Shown: positions 45,590 through 54,615, counted from the first letter of the stretch. The stretch: 64,000 bases of DNA from SAR202 cluster bacterium AC-647-N09_OGT_505m (GCA_009391225.1 VEXC01000002.1:15639-79638), one strand, 5' to 3'. Notes: generated by a model not told the origin, from the letters alone. A program made the numbers and translations.

Positions 45590-46478
45590 TTTAAATGAAG
45601 CTAATTCCATTAGCAATAAGGTCGTAATTGTAACTGGAGCTAACAGTGGCATTGGGTTTGAAATAGCCAAAATTCTTTCATCAAAGGGTGCTAAAGTCAT
45701 TATTGCTTGTCGAGATGAGTCCAAAGGCCTGGCAACCCAAGAGCGAATCAACGGAAATGCTGAATATATCAACCTGGATTTGAGAAGTTTCGCGAGTATC
45801 GAGCACTTTTCGGAATCTGTAAAAACAAAACATCCCAAAGTTGATGTTCTTATCAATAATGCAGGAGTAATGTATCCTCCTTTCACCAAGACAAATGAGC
45901 AATTAGAGCTAACTTTCGGAGTCAACCACATAGGTTATTTTCTCCTGACAAACAAGATAATGCCTCTTCTAAGAGATGTGAGGGAATCTAGAGTGGTTAA
46001 TATGTCGAGCATAGCCCAATACAGAGTCAGCAATATTGATTGGGACAATATCAATTCTGAGAGGCACTATAATAAACATAAATCCTACGATTTAAGTAAT
46101 TTATTCAGAATTATGTTCACATTATCATTGGAAGAGAAACTCAGGCAAAAACACTATGCAACCATAGCTGTGTCATGCCATCCCGGAGTTACCCTTACTA
46201 ATCTATCTAGGTTCATGCCCAAAATACTTGGGAACCCCATATTGACTAAAATAATGAATACACTGGTTCTCCACACTCCGTATAAGGCGGCTATGCCTGC
46301 ATTGATGGCGGCCACCAGTTCGAATGTTAAGGGCGGAGAATTTGTTGGATTGGATACTACCAGACAGTATAGGGGAAGCCCGAAAGTGGTACAGCCTAAT
46401 CAATTGGCTTGTGATAAGAGCTTAAGAGATATTTTATGGCGCAAGTCGGTGGAAATCACTGGAGTTGATTTGGAGTAG
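45576..46478 (+). CDS. Short-chain dehydrogenase/reductase with altered catalytic site
   Basis: This 300-aa Rossmann protein resembles retinol-dehydrogenase/WWOX-like SDRs. The cofactor motif is VVIVTGANSGIGFEIAK, then NLDLRSF, and LINNAGVMYPP. Where the catalytic YxxxK should be it reads SYDLSNLFRIMFT, so the Lys is Asn (AAT, one base from AAA/AAG). The gene is clearly AT-richer than its neighbours, suggesting acquisition. The start is a TTG just after a stop with no clear ribosome binding site. Activity is doubtful. It may bind a nucleotide without normal catalysis. Confidence 0.85.
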   Translation: MAVFNLNEANSISNKVVIVTGANSGIGFEIAKILSSKGAKVIIACRDESKGLATQERINGNAEYINLDLRSFASIEHFSESVKTKHPKVDVLINNAGVMYPPFTKTNEQLELTFGVNHIGYFLLTNKIMPLLRDVRESRVVNMSSIAQYRVSNIDWDNINSERHYNKHKSYDLSNLFRIMFTLSLEEKLRQKHYATIAVSCHPGVTLTNLSRFMPKILGNPILTKIMNTLVLHTPYKAAMPALMAATSSNVKGGEFVGLDTTRQYRGSPKVVQPNQLACDKSLRDILWRKSVEITGVDLE

Positions 46479-46688
46479 ATTCACCAGTTGGTTGTGATGT
46501 GTAGTAAGGATTTGACATTGACGACTCATGCTGCCTCAGGCAGATTCTGTTCATGGAGCATCCCCTGTGCTAGTTTTCTCGCCAGGTTCATAGCTCAGGT
46601 ATGTCCTTGCTATATTACAATGGGCTTACAAATCCATACAGCAACCTCTAATTTCAAGCCCATGCCTTACAGGATCATCCCCGGTACG

Positions 46689-46720
46689 TTGCATGTCTCC
46701 GACGGACTATAATGATGGGA
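46689..46720 (+). promoter_or_regulatory. Promoter-like cassette copy (family A)
   Basis: CTCCGACGGACTATAATGATGGG (by parts: CCGACGGACTATAATGATGG) is a diverged family A unit with a TATAAT -10. It lies about 50 bp before the DHA2 transporter start and could drive it. Confidence 0.5.
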
Positions 46721-46763
46721 AGACTTGTCAGGAAATTGATCTAAGAGCTATGTTGGCCCACGA

Positions 46764-48233
46764 TTGAAAGTAGTGATAGGTGCACCTGATTATCGCTATA
46801 AGTGGCTAACTATTGTCACGGTTGGGATGGGTGTCCTCGCGAGCACTTTGGACGGCAGCATACTTAATCTAGCCTATCCGGTGCTGACCGATGCTTTCAA
46901 CACTGAGCCTTCGACAGTTCTTTGGGTGACTGTGGCCTTTCTTCTAATTAGCTCCAGCCTGGCACTACCATTAGGAACTGTCGGTGACATGTTTGGCAGA
47001 AAGCGTCTTTATATAGGTGGTTTCCTGGTTTTCACATTAGGTTTAGCCTTGGTGGCTGTTAGCCAGAGTATCGGTCAAATGATTGCTTTCCGAGTACTCC
47101 AAGGCGTTGGGCAAGGTATGATGTTGGCCACCAGCAATGCTCTCATCGTCGGTGCCTTCCCTGACAATGAGCGAGGAAAAGCCCTGGGCCTTAACGGTGC
47201 TCTGGTTGGTATGGGCCTAGCCAGTGGCCCGGTGCTCGGTGGCGTGATTCTGGAATTCTTAGGGTGGCGGGCCCTCTTCTGGTCCAGGCTTCCGGTGAGC
47301 ATAGTTGGATTGGTCATAGCGATGCTGGTGCTCCGACCTGACTCCAAAGGAAAGGAACAGGAGGAGTTTGACTACCTAGGGACAGTTGCTTTAATGGTCG
47401 GCTTGTCTGCCCTATTGCTCCTGATAAACCGAGCACTCATAGAAGGACCATCCCAGTTTGTAATGGCCTTAGGTGCGGTCTCTGCGCTGGGGCTAAGTGC
47501 CTTCGTCGTGATTGAACAACGTGCAGTGATTCCATTGTTCGACCTGGGGCTTCTGCGGCAAAGACTCTTCTCAATGGCTGTAACCAGTTCTCTACTCCAG
47601 TTTGTGGGCCAGGCAGCATTCCTCTTTCTTATGCCATTCTATCTGCTCCAGGGACTGGCTATGCAACCTTGGGAGGCTGGACCAGTACTGATGACCCTTC
47701 CTATTACGAGGTTGGTGGTCTCACCTGTAAGCGGAATACTGGCAGACAGGTTTGAGTCTAGGGTCATTACCACGTTGGGGCTGGTGGGAATGTGCGTAGG
47801 CTATCTGTTGCTGCTAAGTTTGGATGGAGACTCATCGCTAATGCATATAGTGATTGGTCTTGTCATAGCTGGCAGTGGGAGCTCAATGTTTCTTCCACCG
47901 AACAACAGCGTTGTCATGGGGTCAGTGGCCAGGGATAGACTTGGTATGGCTTCCGCGGTTATAACCGTGGTGCGACAGACAGGAATTTCTTTAGGGATTA
48001 CCATCATGGGAACTATGTACGCTCTGAGGGAGTCGGTGCATCGTGTGACACTGGCATCCGGTGGTATAGATGGGGCCGAGCTGGCGGAGAGGGCCGCCAT
48101 TGGGGGCTATAAAGACAGTTTCGCGATAGCCGTGATTTTCGTCGGTGCAGCTATGCTGTGCTCAGTTTTAAGGGGGCACGATGTATCCCAGGGTTCAAGA
48201 GAGGTCGAAAAGAGTACAAACTCCTCAAGTTGA
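46764..48233 (+). CDS. MFS DHA2-family (EmrB/QacA-like) drug exporter
   Basis: This 14-helix drug:proton antiporter has 489 aa. Family marks are the helix 1 Asp-containing ASTLDGSILNLAYPVL, the loop 2-3 motif GDMFGRKRLYIGG, and motif C in NGALVGMGLASGPVLGGVIL on helix 5. The protein starts at TTG 46764, or GTG 46773. No TetR-type regulator or membrane-fusion partner is adjacent, so it probably works as a single-component exporter. Substrates are unknown. Confidence 0.92.
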   Translation: MKVVIGAPDYRYKWLTIVTVGMGVLASTLDGSILNLAYPVLTDAFNTEPSTVLWVTVAFLLISSSLALPLGTVGDMFGRKRLYIGGFLVFTLGLALVAVSQSIGQMIAFRVLQGVGQGMMLATSNALIVGAFPDNERGKALGLNGALVGMGLASGPVLGGVILEFLGWRALFWSRLPVSIVGLVIAMLVLRPDSKGKEQEEFDYLGTVALMVGLSALLLLINRALIEGPSQFVMALGAVSALGLSAFVVIEQRAVIPLFDLGLLRQRLFSMAVTSSLLQFVGQAAFLFLMPFYLLQGLAMQPWEAGPVLMTLPITRLVVSPVSGILADRFESRVITTLGLVGMCVGYLLLLSLDGDSSLMHIVIGLVIAGSGSSMFLPPNNSVVMGSVARDRLGMASAVITVVRQTGISLGITIMGTMYALRESVHRVTLASGGIDGAELAERAAIGGYKDSFAIAVIFVGAAMLCSVLRGHDVSQGSREVEKSTNSSS

Positions 48234-48462
48234 CGGATACGAAAACCGAAGAATCTGAGTTCAAGGGTTTAAGGGCCTCACTTAGTTGTGTGCCTGTAGT
48301 TCTTTCCAGGCCCTACTGGAGAGAGGTAACTGCCAATCTACTGGTCTACGTTGTCTGCCAGAATAGGAAAAAGGCTAGTGGATTTTAAGTGATTCAGAAG
48401 TGCATCCACTTTCGTGTGACGTCCGCGGCCTCGATAGCTTCTTCACGCTTTCTAACAAAGAC

Positions 48463-49863
48463 TTAGGTCAGGCCCAATTGGTTCGAGACGTACCGCATGT
48501 CGAGCCAGAATGAGCGCTTCGTCTGCATTCCGTTGTGAGGCGTGGGCAACTTGGGTTCGTTCACGTTCGCGTGCGTGCGAATGTGACACACGTGGCTGTC
48601 CTTGATGCGGGGCATCAACGCCCAATCTCCGGTCTCCAGCGCTAATCGTGCCCGTTCCCATGCGGGGTGGACATGATTCTCGATGTCTCTCTGTGGCATT
48701 GACCAAAACCTTGCCTGTGCGAGGATAGACACCCCCTGGCTCTCCTTGAATACCACGAACAGGTACCTGGTTTCCTGGAGTCTGCGGCGGATGTCCGCGA
48801 GCCGCTCGTCGTCCCCGTCTTCTGTATCCCAGACTTCTTCGCTGATACTGTTTGGCCCCATGTACCTGAATGCGGGGAACGATATGTGCTGTTGTGGTTT
48901 CCCGTTGACGTGATGGATGGTTTTCATTTCAATGTTCGCTCGCTCGAACTCAGCCACCGTATTGGTCTTCGTCACCCCAATCATCGCTTTGGCTATCGTG
49001 GAGCGGAATTGCTTGCCACCTGGGTCATCACGTAGACCGAGCGCAGTGGCTATCTCAAGCTCCGTTAGCCTGAGGAATGGCTCGAATCTCTTGAGGACGG
49101 CGGCTTCGAATCCCCATCTGGAAACATCGGAACCACCTTGGAACAAGTGCTCTGCGTTGGGGTTCGGTCTGCTCAGCAGCGTCTTGATGTAGTTGATCTT
49201 GAACGCGAAGGCTCTCGGTCGTGCAAGAATTCCTGTCTTCGATTGCCGCCTACGCTTTCCCGCCCCACCTTTGGTCAGAGCTTCTAGGTATGTGGTCGGG
49301 GTAGCCTCGCTACCCAGCAATTCTGCGTGCCCTTCCCTTGCTCGCTCTGCGATCTTCTCCCAATCCTCGCGGATGATGGCCTTGTCCTCGTCTGGGAGGT
49401 CGTCGAGCCTGATGAGTCGCGCATGGTGGAACCGCAGGTCACCGATAGGCACTCCGTCTTCGTGTATGTACCAAAGGGCCATGACGAGCCGGTTCTTGCT
49501 CATAAAGCAGCTCGATTCGAACTCCTCCTCGCCTATTCTGTCGTAGTCAATCATTCCAAAGACCAAACGCTCTTTTGGAACTACGCCAACTCTCTTCTTT
49601 ACCAACAGAGAAGACGTTTTCAACTCGACTCCGGCTGCTTGAAAATCAGGCGAGCAGGCGGCATTACTCGGATGAATGTCGTAGTAGTATTGCTCAACGA
49701 GCTCCCCTGGTCCGTGTCTGTTGTTGCTTGATACCTTCGCGTTCAGCTTCGCTCGCGGAAAGGGTGCAGCCCCAGGCGTCGTCCTTAGAGAGTGCCCAAC
49801 CAGTCGCAAGCCATATGCTGCGATACTCTGAGGACTGGACTCATCGTACGGCAAGGTCGTCAT
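48463..49863 (-). CDS. Sau3AI-type (MutH-fold) restriction endonuclease, solitary
   Basis: This type II restriction enzyme relative carries two MutH-like domains. In the first, HGPGELVEQYYYDIHPSNAA leads to the metal-binding triad D74-x6-E81-x-K83 in SPDFQAAGVELK, the same spacing as MutH and Sau3AI. The second domain (about residues 255-460) has a partial triad in VAEFERANIEMK with Glu for Asp, as in the allosteric half of Sau3AI. SEQ near LVFGMIDYDRIGEEEFESS also fits. ATG 49863 (GTG 49866 possible) follows GGGGAG. No methyltransferase gene adjoins it. Confidence 0.88.
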   Translation of the reverse strand: MTTLPYDESSPQSIAAYGLRLVGHSLRTTPGAAPFPRAKLNAKVSSNNRHGPGELVEQYYYDIHPSNAACSPDFQAAGVELKTSSLLVKKRVGVVPKERLVFGMIDYDRIGEEEFESSCFMSKNRLVMALWYIHEDGVPIGDLRFHHARLIRLDDLPDEDKAIIREDWEKIAERAREGHAELLGSEATPTTYLEALTKGGAGKRRRQSKTGILARPRAFAFKINYIKTLLSRPNPNAEHLFQGGSDVSRWGFEAAVLKRFEPFLRLTELEIATALGLRDDPGGKQFRSTIAKAMIGVTKTNTVAEFERANIEMKTIHHVNGKPQQHISFPAFRYMGPNSISEEVWDTEDGDDERLADIRRRLQETRYLFVVFKESQGVSILAQARFWSMPQRDIENHVHPAWERARLALETGDWALMPRIKDSHVCHIRTHANVNEPKLPTPHNGMQTKRSFWLDMRYVSNQLGLT

Positions 49864-49986
49864 CACATCTCCCCATCAGGTACGGGCTTGCTTTGAAACT
49901 CACGGACTGCTAGTACAGTACGAATTGCCTCATATACCTCCATTACGTGCCTCCTGAATGGTCGCCCTCTAGTGTATAGACCTACT

Positions 49987-50003
49987 CCATTATAACGCGT
50001 TCG
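49987..50003 (-). promoter_or_regulatory. Possible promoter of the restriction gene
   Basis: On the minus strand the sequence CGAACGCGTTATAATGG carries a perfect TATAAT -10 about 125 bp before the restriction gene. It overlaps a lipoprotein start on the plus strand. The match to the family A cassette is partial. Confidence 0.35.
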
Positions 50004-50150
50004 ATGAAACTGAAATCTATGCCAGTTTTCCTACTGCTATTAACACTTATGTCGCTACTGGCCTGTGGCCCACCCGCAACGACAGCAATACCAACTGCCA
50101 CTCAGCTTCCACGCACTATTGAGTACTCAGCGTCATGCCGGGCTGACTGA
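50004..50150 (+). CDS. Short lipoprotein with intact lipobox, mature part lost
   Basis: This 48-aa frame has a complete bacterial lipoprotein signal: MKLKSMPVFLLLLTLMSLLA then CGPP, with lipobox SLLAC. The following PATTAIPTATQLPRT is the usual low-complexity spacer, then the frame stops. It is either a tiny lipoprotein or the leader of a truncated one. It belongs to the KLKS leader family of this region. Confidence 0.55.
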   Translation: MKLKSMPVFLLLLTLMSLLACGPPATTAIPTATQLPRTIEYSASCRAD

Positions 50151-50171
50151 TCAGAGTAGCTAAGAGCCCCT

Positions 50172-51083
50172 TTAGGTAGCATTCAACGTAGAGATGATGG
50201 CTATACCGGCCACTATCAGCAGGATAGAGAAGGCTTTATGTATCAGTATGCCTCTGTGAATCGGTTCATCTAAGAGATTCCACCACCGCAAGCTCAGAAA
50301 CGTGCTAAAAAGAAAGACGAAGATTGGCCGTGTACCCGCTATAGCTGTGGCCAGTGAAACCGGGCCTATCTGAATTGCTGACAGTGTTATCCAAGCAGCC
50401 AAACTTCCGAGAATCCCTTCTCCGACTATCATCCATGCCGCTGTACTAGATTTACTCAAGCATTCCCGAACCTCCCGTAGAGTCGCAGGATTCACCAATG
50501 CCAGGAATGGAATTGATAGCCCTATATACCAATACGGGTAGAAATCCCATATGCCCACACTACTGAGAGCGTGTTTGCTGACTAACTGAGCACCGGCTGT
50601 AAATGCAGCAGCAGCAACAATCAATGTATTAGACCGATTCAGGTCCAGTCTTCCAATACCGGTTTTACGCTGTACAGTAACCAGTAGAGTTCCAACCACC
50701 GTCATTGTCACTGCTCCCCATTGCGACATGCTCAGGCTTTCACCTAGGAACGCGGAAGCCATCAACGCGACGAATATGGGGTGAATGAAATAGATAGAAA
50801 TAGCGCGTGAGACTTCCTGTGAACGCATGCCCAAGAAAAGTAATGCCAGGCCTAAACCCCAAATAAGACCTGCACAGGCAGCAACGACAGCATAGTCAAC
50901 GCTAACCGCACGTGACGTTGGTACGGCAAGTATCAGCACTATACCAACTGTGAATGCAACGATACCTACCCAAGCTCCAAAGCTTCTTAAGCTCGGCATG
51001 TAATGTGATATGAGCACCTTATCGGTGATACTTACCAACCCGAATATTGCCGAACTTAGTATGGAAAGGGTGATCCAAGACAA
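50172..51083 (-). CDS. EamA/DMT-superfamily transporter
   Basis: This 10-helix drug/metabolite transporter of 303 aa is made of two EamA repeats of five helices each. Repeat 1 ends in a helix like GAVTMTVVGTLLVTVQ, with the conserved Pro-containing segment SIYFIHPIFVALMASAFLGE. Repeat 2 has the parallel SLATAIAGTRPIFVFLFSTF. The start is TTG 51083. Substrate is unknown. Neighbours give no hint. Confidence 0.88.
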   Translation of the reverse strand: MSWITLSILSSAIFGLVSITDKVLISHYMPSLRSFGAWVGIVAFTVGIVLILAVPTSRAVSVDYAVVAACAGLIWGLGLALLFLGMRSQEVSRAISIYFIHPIFVALMASAFLGESLSMSQWGAVTMTVVGTLLVTVQRKTGIGRLDLNRSNTLIVAAAAFTAGAQLVSKHALSSVGIWDFYPYWYIGLSIPFLALVNPATLREVRECLSKSSTAAWMIVGEGILGSLAAWITLSAIQIGPVSLATAIAGTRPIFVFLFSTFLSLRWWNLLDEPIHRGILIHKAFSILLIVAGIAIISTLNAT

Positions 51084-51180
51084 AATAGCTGTCCTCTATG
51101 TTGCCTAATATGCTTTGGATGGGATGGGAAAGATAGTGATTGGTGCAATGGTATGCGTAATAATGATGAAATAGTTCATT

Positions 51181-51216
51181 ACAATAGCCTCATAACCCCC
51201 AATAGCATCCTCGCAG
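51181..51216. repeat. Dispersed repeat, family C
   Basis: ACAATAGCCTCATAACCCCC then AATAGCATCCTCGCAG. It aligns with 57881-57916 (most of 36 positions) and, in inverse orientation, with 53739-53773. Function is unknown. Confidence 0.6.
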
Positions 51217-51253
51217 CTTCCACGTCTCACACAACCACCTGCCCCGCGGCATA

Positions 51254-51286
51254 TCCCTGACGGGTTATAATGGTGGGAGGGTTCAA
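51254..51286 (+). promoter_or_regulatory. Promoter-like cassette (family A), plus orientation
   Basis: TCCCTGACGGGTTATAATGG then TGGGAGGGTTCAAGG, a near-consensus family A copy. It is followed 13 bases later by the MKLKS leader ORF at 51299, showing the cassette-plus-leader arrangement most clearly. Confidence 0.65.
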
Positions 51287-51298
51287 GGGGGCATAGAG

Positions 51299-51334
51299 AT
51301 GAAACTGAAGTCCATGCTGCCCCGTTGTACCTAA
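51299..51334 (+). pseudogene. Truncated MKLKS leader ORF (11 aa)
   Basis: ATG 51299 opens MKLKSMLPRCT and stops. Start position and first residues equal those of the larger leaders at 50004 and 54735. Sequence directly after it is a different repeat, so the gene body was replaced. Confidence 0.45.
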
Positions 51335-51370
51335 TGCCCATGGGACTCCTAGGCGTTAGGTTACACCCCG

Positions 51371-51402
51371 CATGAGCCTACCTCTGGGGACAGTATAGCT
51401 GA
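51371..51402 (-). promoter_or_regulatory. Orphan promoter/5'UTR cassette (family B)
   Basis: On the minus strand: AGCTATACTGTCCCCAGAGG then TAGGCTCATG. It matches the region directly before the lipoprotein start at 53633 and also 34788-34818. Its ATG is followed by only five codons, so no gene is left. Confidence 0.55.
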
Positions 51403-51485
51403 GGCACCAATGGGAGGAGCAGCAATACACTCAGTTCAGTGCCCAGATAGCCGAAGGCGATGTGAGTGTTAACCTCGTAGTCCTC

Positions 51486-53633
51486 TCATTCCAGCGCAAA
51501 GACACGAATGGTACTGTCGCCGAACCCAGCAGCTAAGAAGCGGCCATCGTCAGATATGGCGACAGAGATTGGTCCGGATTGATTGTGGTCAAATTGATAT
51601 GGCCATGTGTGGCGGTCGCGGGAGTCAGTGAACTCTTGCTGCCACACCAATGTGCCGTCTTGTTCATATAACGCTAACCATTGACCAGAAAACCCAGCAG
51701 TGCCTGCCAGAATCCATGTACCATCTGGGCTGACATCCAGAGCATTATGTCCCTGCAGTTCAGAAGGTTGAGGTAGTGGGCGTTGCCATATCAGTATGCC
51801 TTGCTTATTGAAGTTTAACAGCCAACTCCCCACCGTTCCCAGCACTACGGTTTGGCCATCGTCTGACATCACGTTTGACCCTGCAGTGACCACATGATTA
51901 CCGATCCTGTGTCTCCAACGCAGTTTCCCGAAGGCGTCGAAAGCGAACAATTCCCGGCTCTTGCCAGCAGCGTAAATGTTGTAATCGGCGTCTATCTCCA
52001 ATACCATAGGGAACTCTCCAATAGAGGCTGCCCACAGTTCATTGCCCTTATCATCTAGCATCACCAACTGGCCGCCACTAAACCCAGCAACTATGCGTTT
52101 GCCATCTGGGCTGAATCGGCTATTACGCAACCATAAGCCCTGTCCCCGATAGGACCAAATTGTGGACCCTGTGGTTGCATCCAGCAGGACTGCATCATCT
52201 ATGCCAGCGTAGGGGCCTGTGAACAAAAATCGGTCGTCCGGACTGAATTGAACGTGGCGGCTCATCTTACCAACGTCCAACTCCCATAGCAGAACCCCTT
52301 CAGCGGTCGTGACATAAATATGATTGTCATGGCAACCTGCGGCCACGCGTCCGTCGTCAGCCAGGTCGAATCCCCAACATTCGTCGCTTGTGGGATAGCG
52401 CCAGAGTTCTTGTCCCTGAAGGTTGGTCATCAAGAAATGACCTGGCAGATGAAGTTCAGGTGGATGCCTACCTTGGACTGCTGCCAGACTACTAAAATCC
52501 TCGTTAGGAAGCAGCCAAAAATATCCATGGGCCATCTCAGTGGATAGTTCCCCTATCTGCCGATATGATACCGTCGGTTCCTTCTTGGGTTGTAGAGACA
52601 CGTCTACAGTCACCACCTCGTTTCGCTTGGATACTATGCCGTCTTTGTAGGCAAGCTTATAGCCTTCAACATCTACCAACAGGAAGTATTCCAGCGAATT
52701 GTAAGGTAACAGCCTGGGACCCAAAATTGTCCTGATGTCTTGCGTTGACGGCACGCTGATCGAATAACTGCCTTTGGAGTCGGTAGTCGTCCTCCAATTC
52801 TCTTTGCCGTTGTAGAGATACAGTTTCACCGTGGCGTTCGCTACAGGCAGGCCGTCAGTTGAAAGGACGTGACCGATTACTATAGCGGTGCGCGGTAATC
52901 GGGAGGCAGGAGTGTCGCCTACGGAGCGCAGAGAGAGGTGGATGGTCTCTTCTTCACCAGTTTCCTCCACGCTGAAGCCGAAAGGCAGTACCGTCTCACC
53001 TAGGGCTTCATTGGTGACAATGAACTCAAGGGTAGCCTCCTCGCCCGGGCCCAGCACAATCTGCTTTGGCGCACCTGATTGTTGCTTCAAAAGGTGGAAA
53101 AAATGAGATATCCAGTCCGGCTTCTTCTGTATGATGTCTATCAGAGACGTAAAATGTATAGTTGCGTACTCAGTGCTATTGTTGCGGGCTAGAAAGTATA
53201 GGTTTGTTGAGTTCTCTAATCTCGTTATCGTGACAGGGTTGTAGGTGGTGATGGTCACTGGGCCGATGGTCACGCTGATCAGTTCGTCTGGTGGGGACTC
53301 TGGCAGAGGAGCGTCAAGCTCTGGAGAGGCTGCACCTTTGTCATCTGGCCCACTCTGAGAAAAGTAACCGCGAATATACGAAGACGCGCAGGCATGGATA
53401 ATGTCATCTTCCTCTGGATTGGGGAATCGTGTCCCTTGAAGGAATTGTTCCCAAGTGGCCTGATTCAAGGCTTCGATTACACATTCGTGCTCTGCTGAAG
53501 TCATTGGTGGAGGTTTAATCAAAGTGTGTGTGATGGTTGGAACAGGGTCAGGTGTACCGCCACACGCTATCACCAGCGCAACCAGCACGAGCCCCAGTAC
53601 CAGTAGCGTCTTATGTCTTATAGCTGTGAGCAT
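51486..53633 (-). CDS. Large lipoprotein with beta-propeller (PQQ/WD-like) repeats
   Basis: This exported lipoprotein has 715 aa. The signal is RHKTLLVLGLVLVALVIAC with the lipobox Cys at residue 24, followed by a Pro/Thr-rich spacer. The middle part (about 250-345) contains a carboxypeptidase-regulatory-like domain: GHVLSTDGLPVANATVKLYL and TTTDSKGSYSISVPS. The last about 350 residues are repeating blades such as FSPDDRFLFTGP, FSPDGKRIVAGFSGGQLVML and VSPDGTWILAGTAG, with W-x-Y/W turns, as in PQQ-like and YVTN propellers. The promoter is a family B cassette. Extracellular binding or sensing is likely. Confidence 0.85.
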   Translation of the reverse strand: MLTAIRHKTLLVLGLVLVALVIACGGTPDPVPTITHTLIKPPPMTSAEHECVIEALNQATWEQFLQGTRFPNPEEDDIIHACASSYIRGYFSQSGPDDKGAASPELDAPLPESPPDELISVTIGPVTITTYNPVTITRLENSTNLYFLARNNSTEYATIHFTSLIDIIQKKPDWISHFFHLLKQQSGAPKQIVLGPGEEATLEFIVTNEALGETVLPFGFSVEETGEEETIHLSLRSVGDTPASRLPRTAIVIGHVLSTDGLPVANATVKLYLYNGKENWRTTTDSKGSYSISVPSTQDIRTILGPRLLPYNSLEYFLLVDVEGYKLAYKDGIVSKRNEVVTVDVSLQPKKEPTVSYRQIGELSTEMAHGYFWLLPNEDFSSLAAVQGRHPPELHLPGHFLMTNLQGQELWRYPTSDECWGFDLADDGRVAAGCHDNHIYVTTAEGVLLWELDVGKMSRHVQFSPDDRFLFTGPYAGIDDAVLLDATTGSTIWSYRGQGLWLRNSRFSPDGKRIVAGFSGGQLVMLDDKGNELWAASIGEFPMVLEIDADYNIYAAGKSRELFAFDAFGKLRWRHRIGNHVVTAGSNVMSDDGQTVVLGTVGSWLLNFNKQGILIWQRPLPQPSELQGHNALDVSPDGTWILAGTAGFSGQWLALYEQDGTLVWQQEFTDSRDRHTWPYQFDHNQSGPISVAISDDGRFLAAGFGDSTIRVFALE

Positions 53634-53661
53634 GAGCCTGCCTCTGGGGGCAGTATAGCCT
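53631..53661 (-). promoter_or_regulatory. Promoter/5'UTR cassette (family B) of the lipoprotein gene
   Basis: On the minus strand: GGCTATACTGCCCCCAGAGG then CAGGCTCATG, the ATG being the lipoprotein start. TATACT can serve as -10 and AGAGG as ribosome binding site. This is the one copy still joined to a gene. Confidence 0.55.
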
Positions 53662-53940
53662 AGGGGTCAAGGAGAGGGTACTAGGGGCTTAGTTGGGGTT
53701 GGTAGTAGCTAGGGCTACGGGGCTAGCAGGTGAATAACGAGGATGCTATTAAGGCTTATGAAGCTGTTGTGGGTAGGGGTGGGATTTATCCTCCATACCC
53801 ACAGGTTGTCCCTGATTCCCCATGGGACTCCTAGCCGTTAGGTTCTATCTGTCGATAGCGAAGATGTTGTTAATGCTTATAAGCCTTAACAACCCGGCCG
53901 CTGGGCCATAGACGTGGGGGTCAGCATACACATGTTCGTG
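53634..53940. other. 307-bp spacer with several repeat families
   Basis: It contains the family B cassette (53631-53661, minus strand) that forms the 5' region of the lipoprotein gene, a family C copy in inverse orientation (53739-53773), and a GGGACTCCTAGCCGTTAGGTT piece (53824-53844). A TTGTTAATGCTTATAAGCCT stretch near 53873-53892 is a second, partial family C copy. No gene is seen. Confidence 0.5.
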
Positions 53941-54603
53941 TTAGGGCCTCCGGCCCACGAAAACGAAGTAGTGTCCGCCGCGCTTGTCCCGCCCTCTGAT
54001 AGAGTGCGTAGAAGCAGTAAAACCGGCTGCGCGGAGCCTGCTTTCGAAGGTCCTCTCTGTGCCTGCTGACCATATGGCAAGCGCTCCGTCAGGTCGCAGT
54101 GAGCGGTGTGCTGCAGCAAGTCCCTCCGCGGTGTAGAGGCATGAGTTGTGTGCCCGCGTGAGTGAATCGACTCCGTTGTCCACATCCAGTAAGATCGCGT
54201 CGAAGCGCGACTTGCTGCCCCGAATGACATCGGCGACTTCGCCCACTATGAGATCAGTTCGAGGGTCTTCGAGAGGATGCCCGGCCAGTGGCCCCAACGG
54301 GCCGCGGTTCCACTCGACCACCTCTGGAACTAGCTCGCTAACGACCACGGAGCCCCCAGGCGGCAGTAGGTCTAGCGTCGCAGCAAGAGTGTAGCCCATC
54401 CCGAGTCCGCCTATCAGAATACAGGCATTCTCGCGAGGTCTAGGGCAAGCGAGCGACATCATTGAATCCTCAGAGCCGTGCTCATAGCTGGTCATCAGGT
54501 CGTAGCCGTCGGCTTGTATGACATAGTTGCCATCGCGGCGACACAGCTCAAAGCTGCCGCCGTCAGGCGTGGTGGCGGCAGCCAGCGTCTCCCACGGCTT
54601 CAT
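53941..54603 (-). CDS. Spermidine-synthase-like SAM-fold protein
   Basis: This class I methyltransferase-fold protein has 220 aa. ACILIGGLGMGYTLAATLDL is the nucleotide-binding motif in the form used by spermidine synthase-like proteins, followed by SELVPEVVEWNRG. The DAILLDVDNGVDSL stretch stands where aminopropyltransferases have a DxxD. The RGGHYFVFVGRRP end also fits. GC content and codon use are higher than around it, pointing to recent acquisition. The start has GGGAG just upstream. Whether it is an aminopropyltransferase or a methyltransferase is open. Confidence 0.8.
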   Translation of the reverse strand: MKPWETLAAATTPDGGSFELCRRDGNYVIQADGYDLMTSYEHGSEDSMMSLACPRPRENACILIGGLGMGYTLAATLDLLPPGGSVVVSELVPEVVEWNRGPLGPLAGHPLEDPRTDLIVGEVADVIRGSKSRFDAILLDVDNGVDSLTRAHNSCLYTAEGLAAAHRSLRPDGALAIWSAGTERTFESRLRAAGFTASTHSIRGRDKRGGHYFVFVGRRP

Positions 54604-54615
54604 CGGGCTCCCGCT

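Larger units (their letters stand above)
51084..51485. other. 402-bp spacer packed with orphan repeats and a cut leader
   Basis: It contains family C repeat (51181-51216), a family A cassette (51254-51286), the orphan leader ORF 51299-51334, the piece GGGACTCCTAGGCGTTAGGTT (51342-51361), and a family B promoter cassette on the minus strand (51371-51402). No intact gene is present. It looks like a pile-up of recombined lipoprotein gene fronts. Confidence 0.6.
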
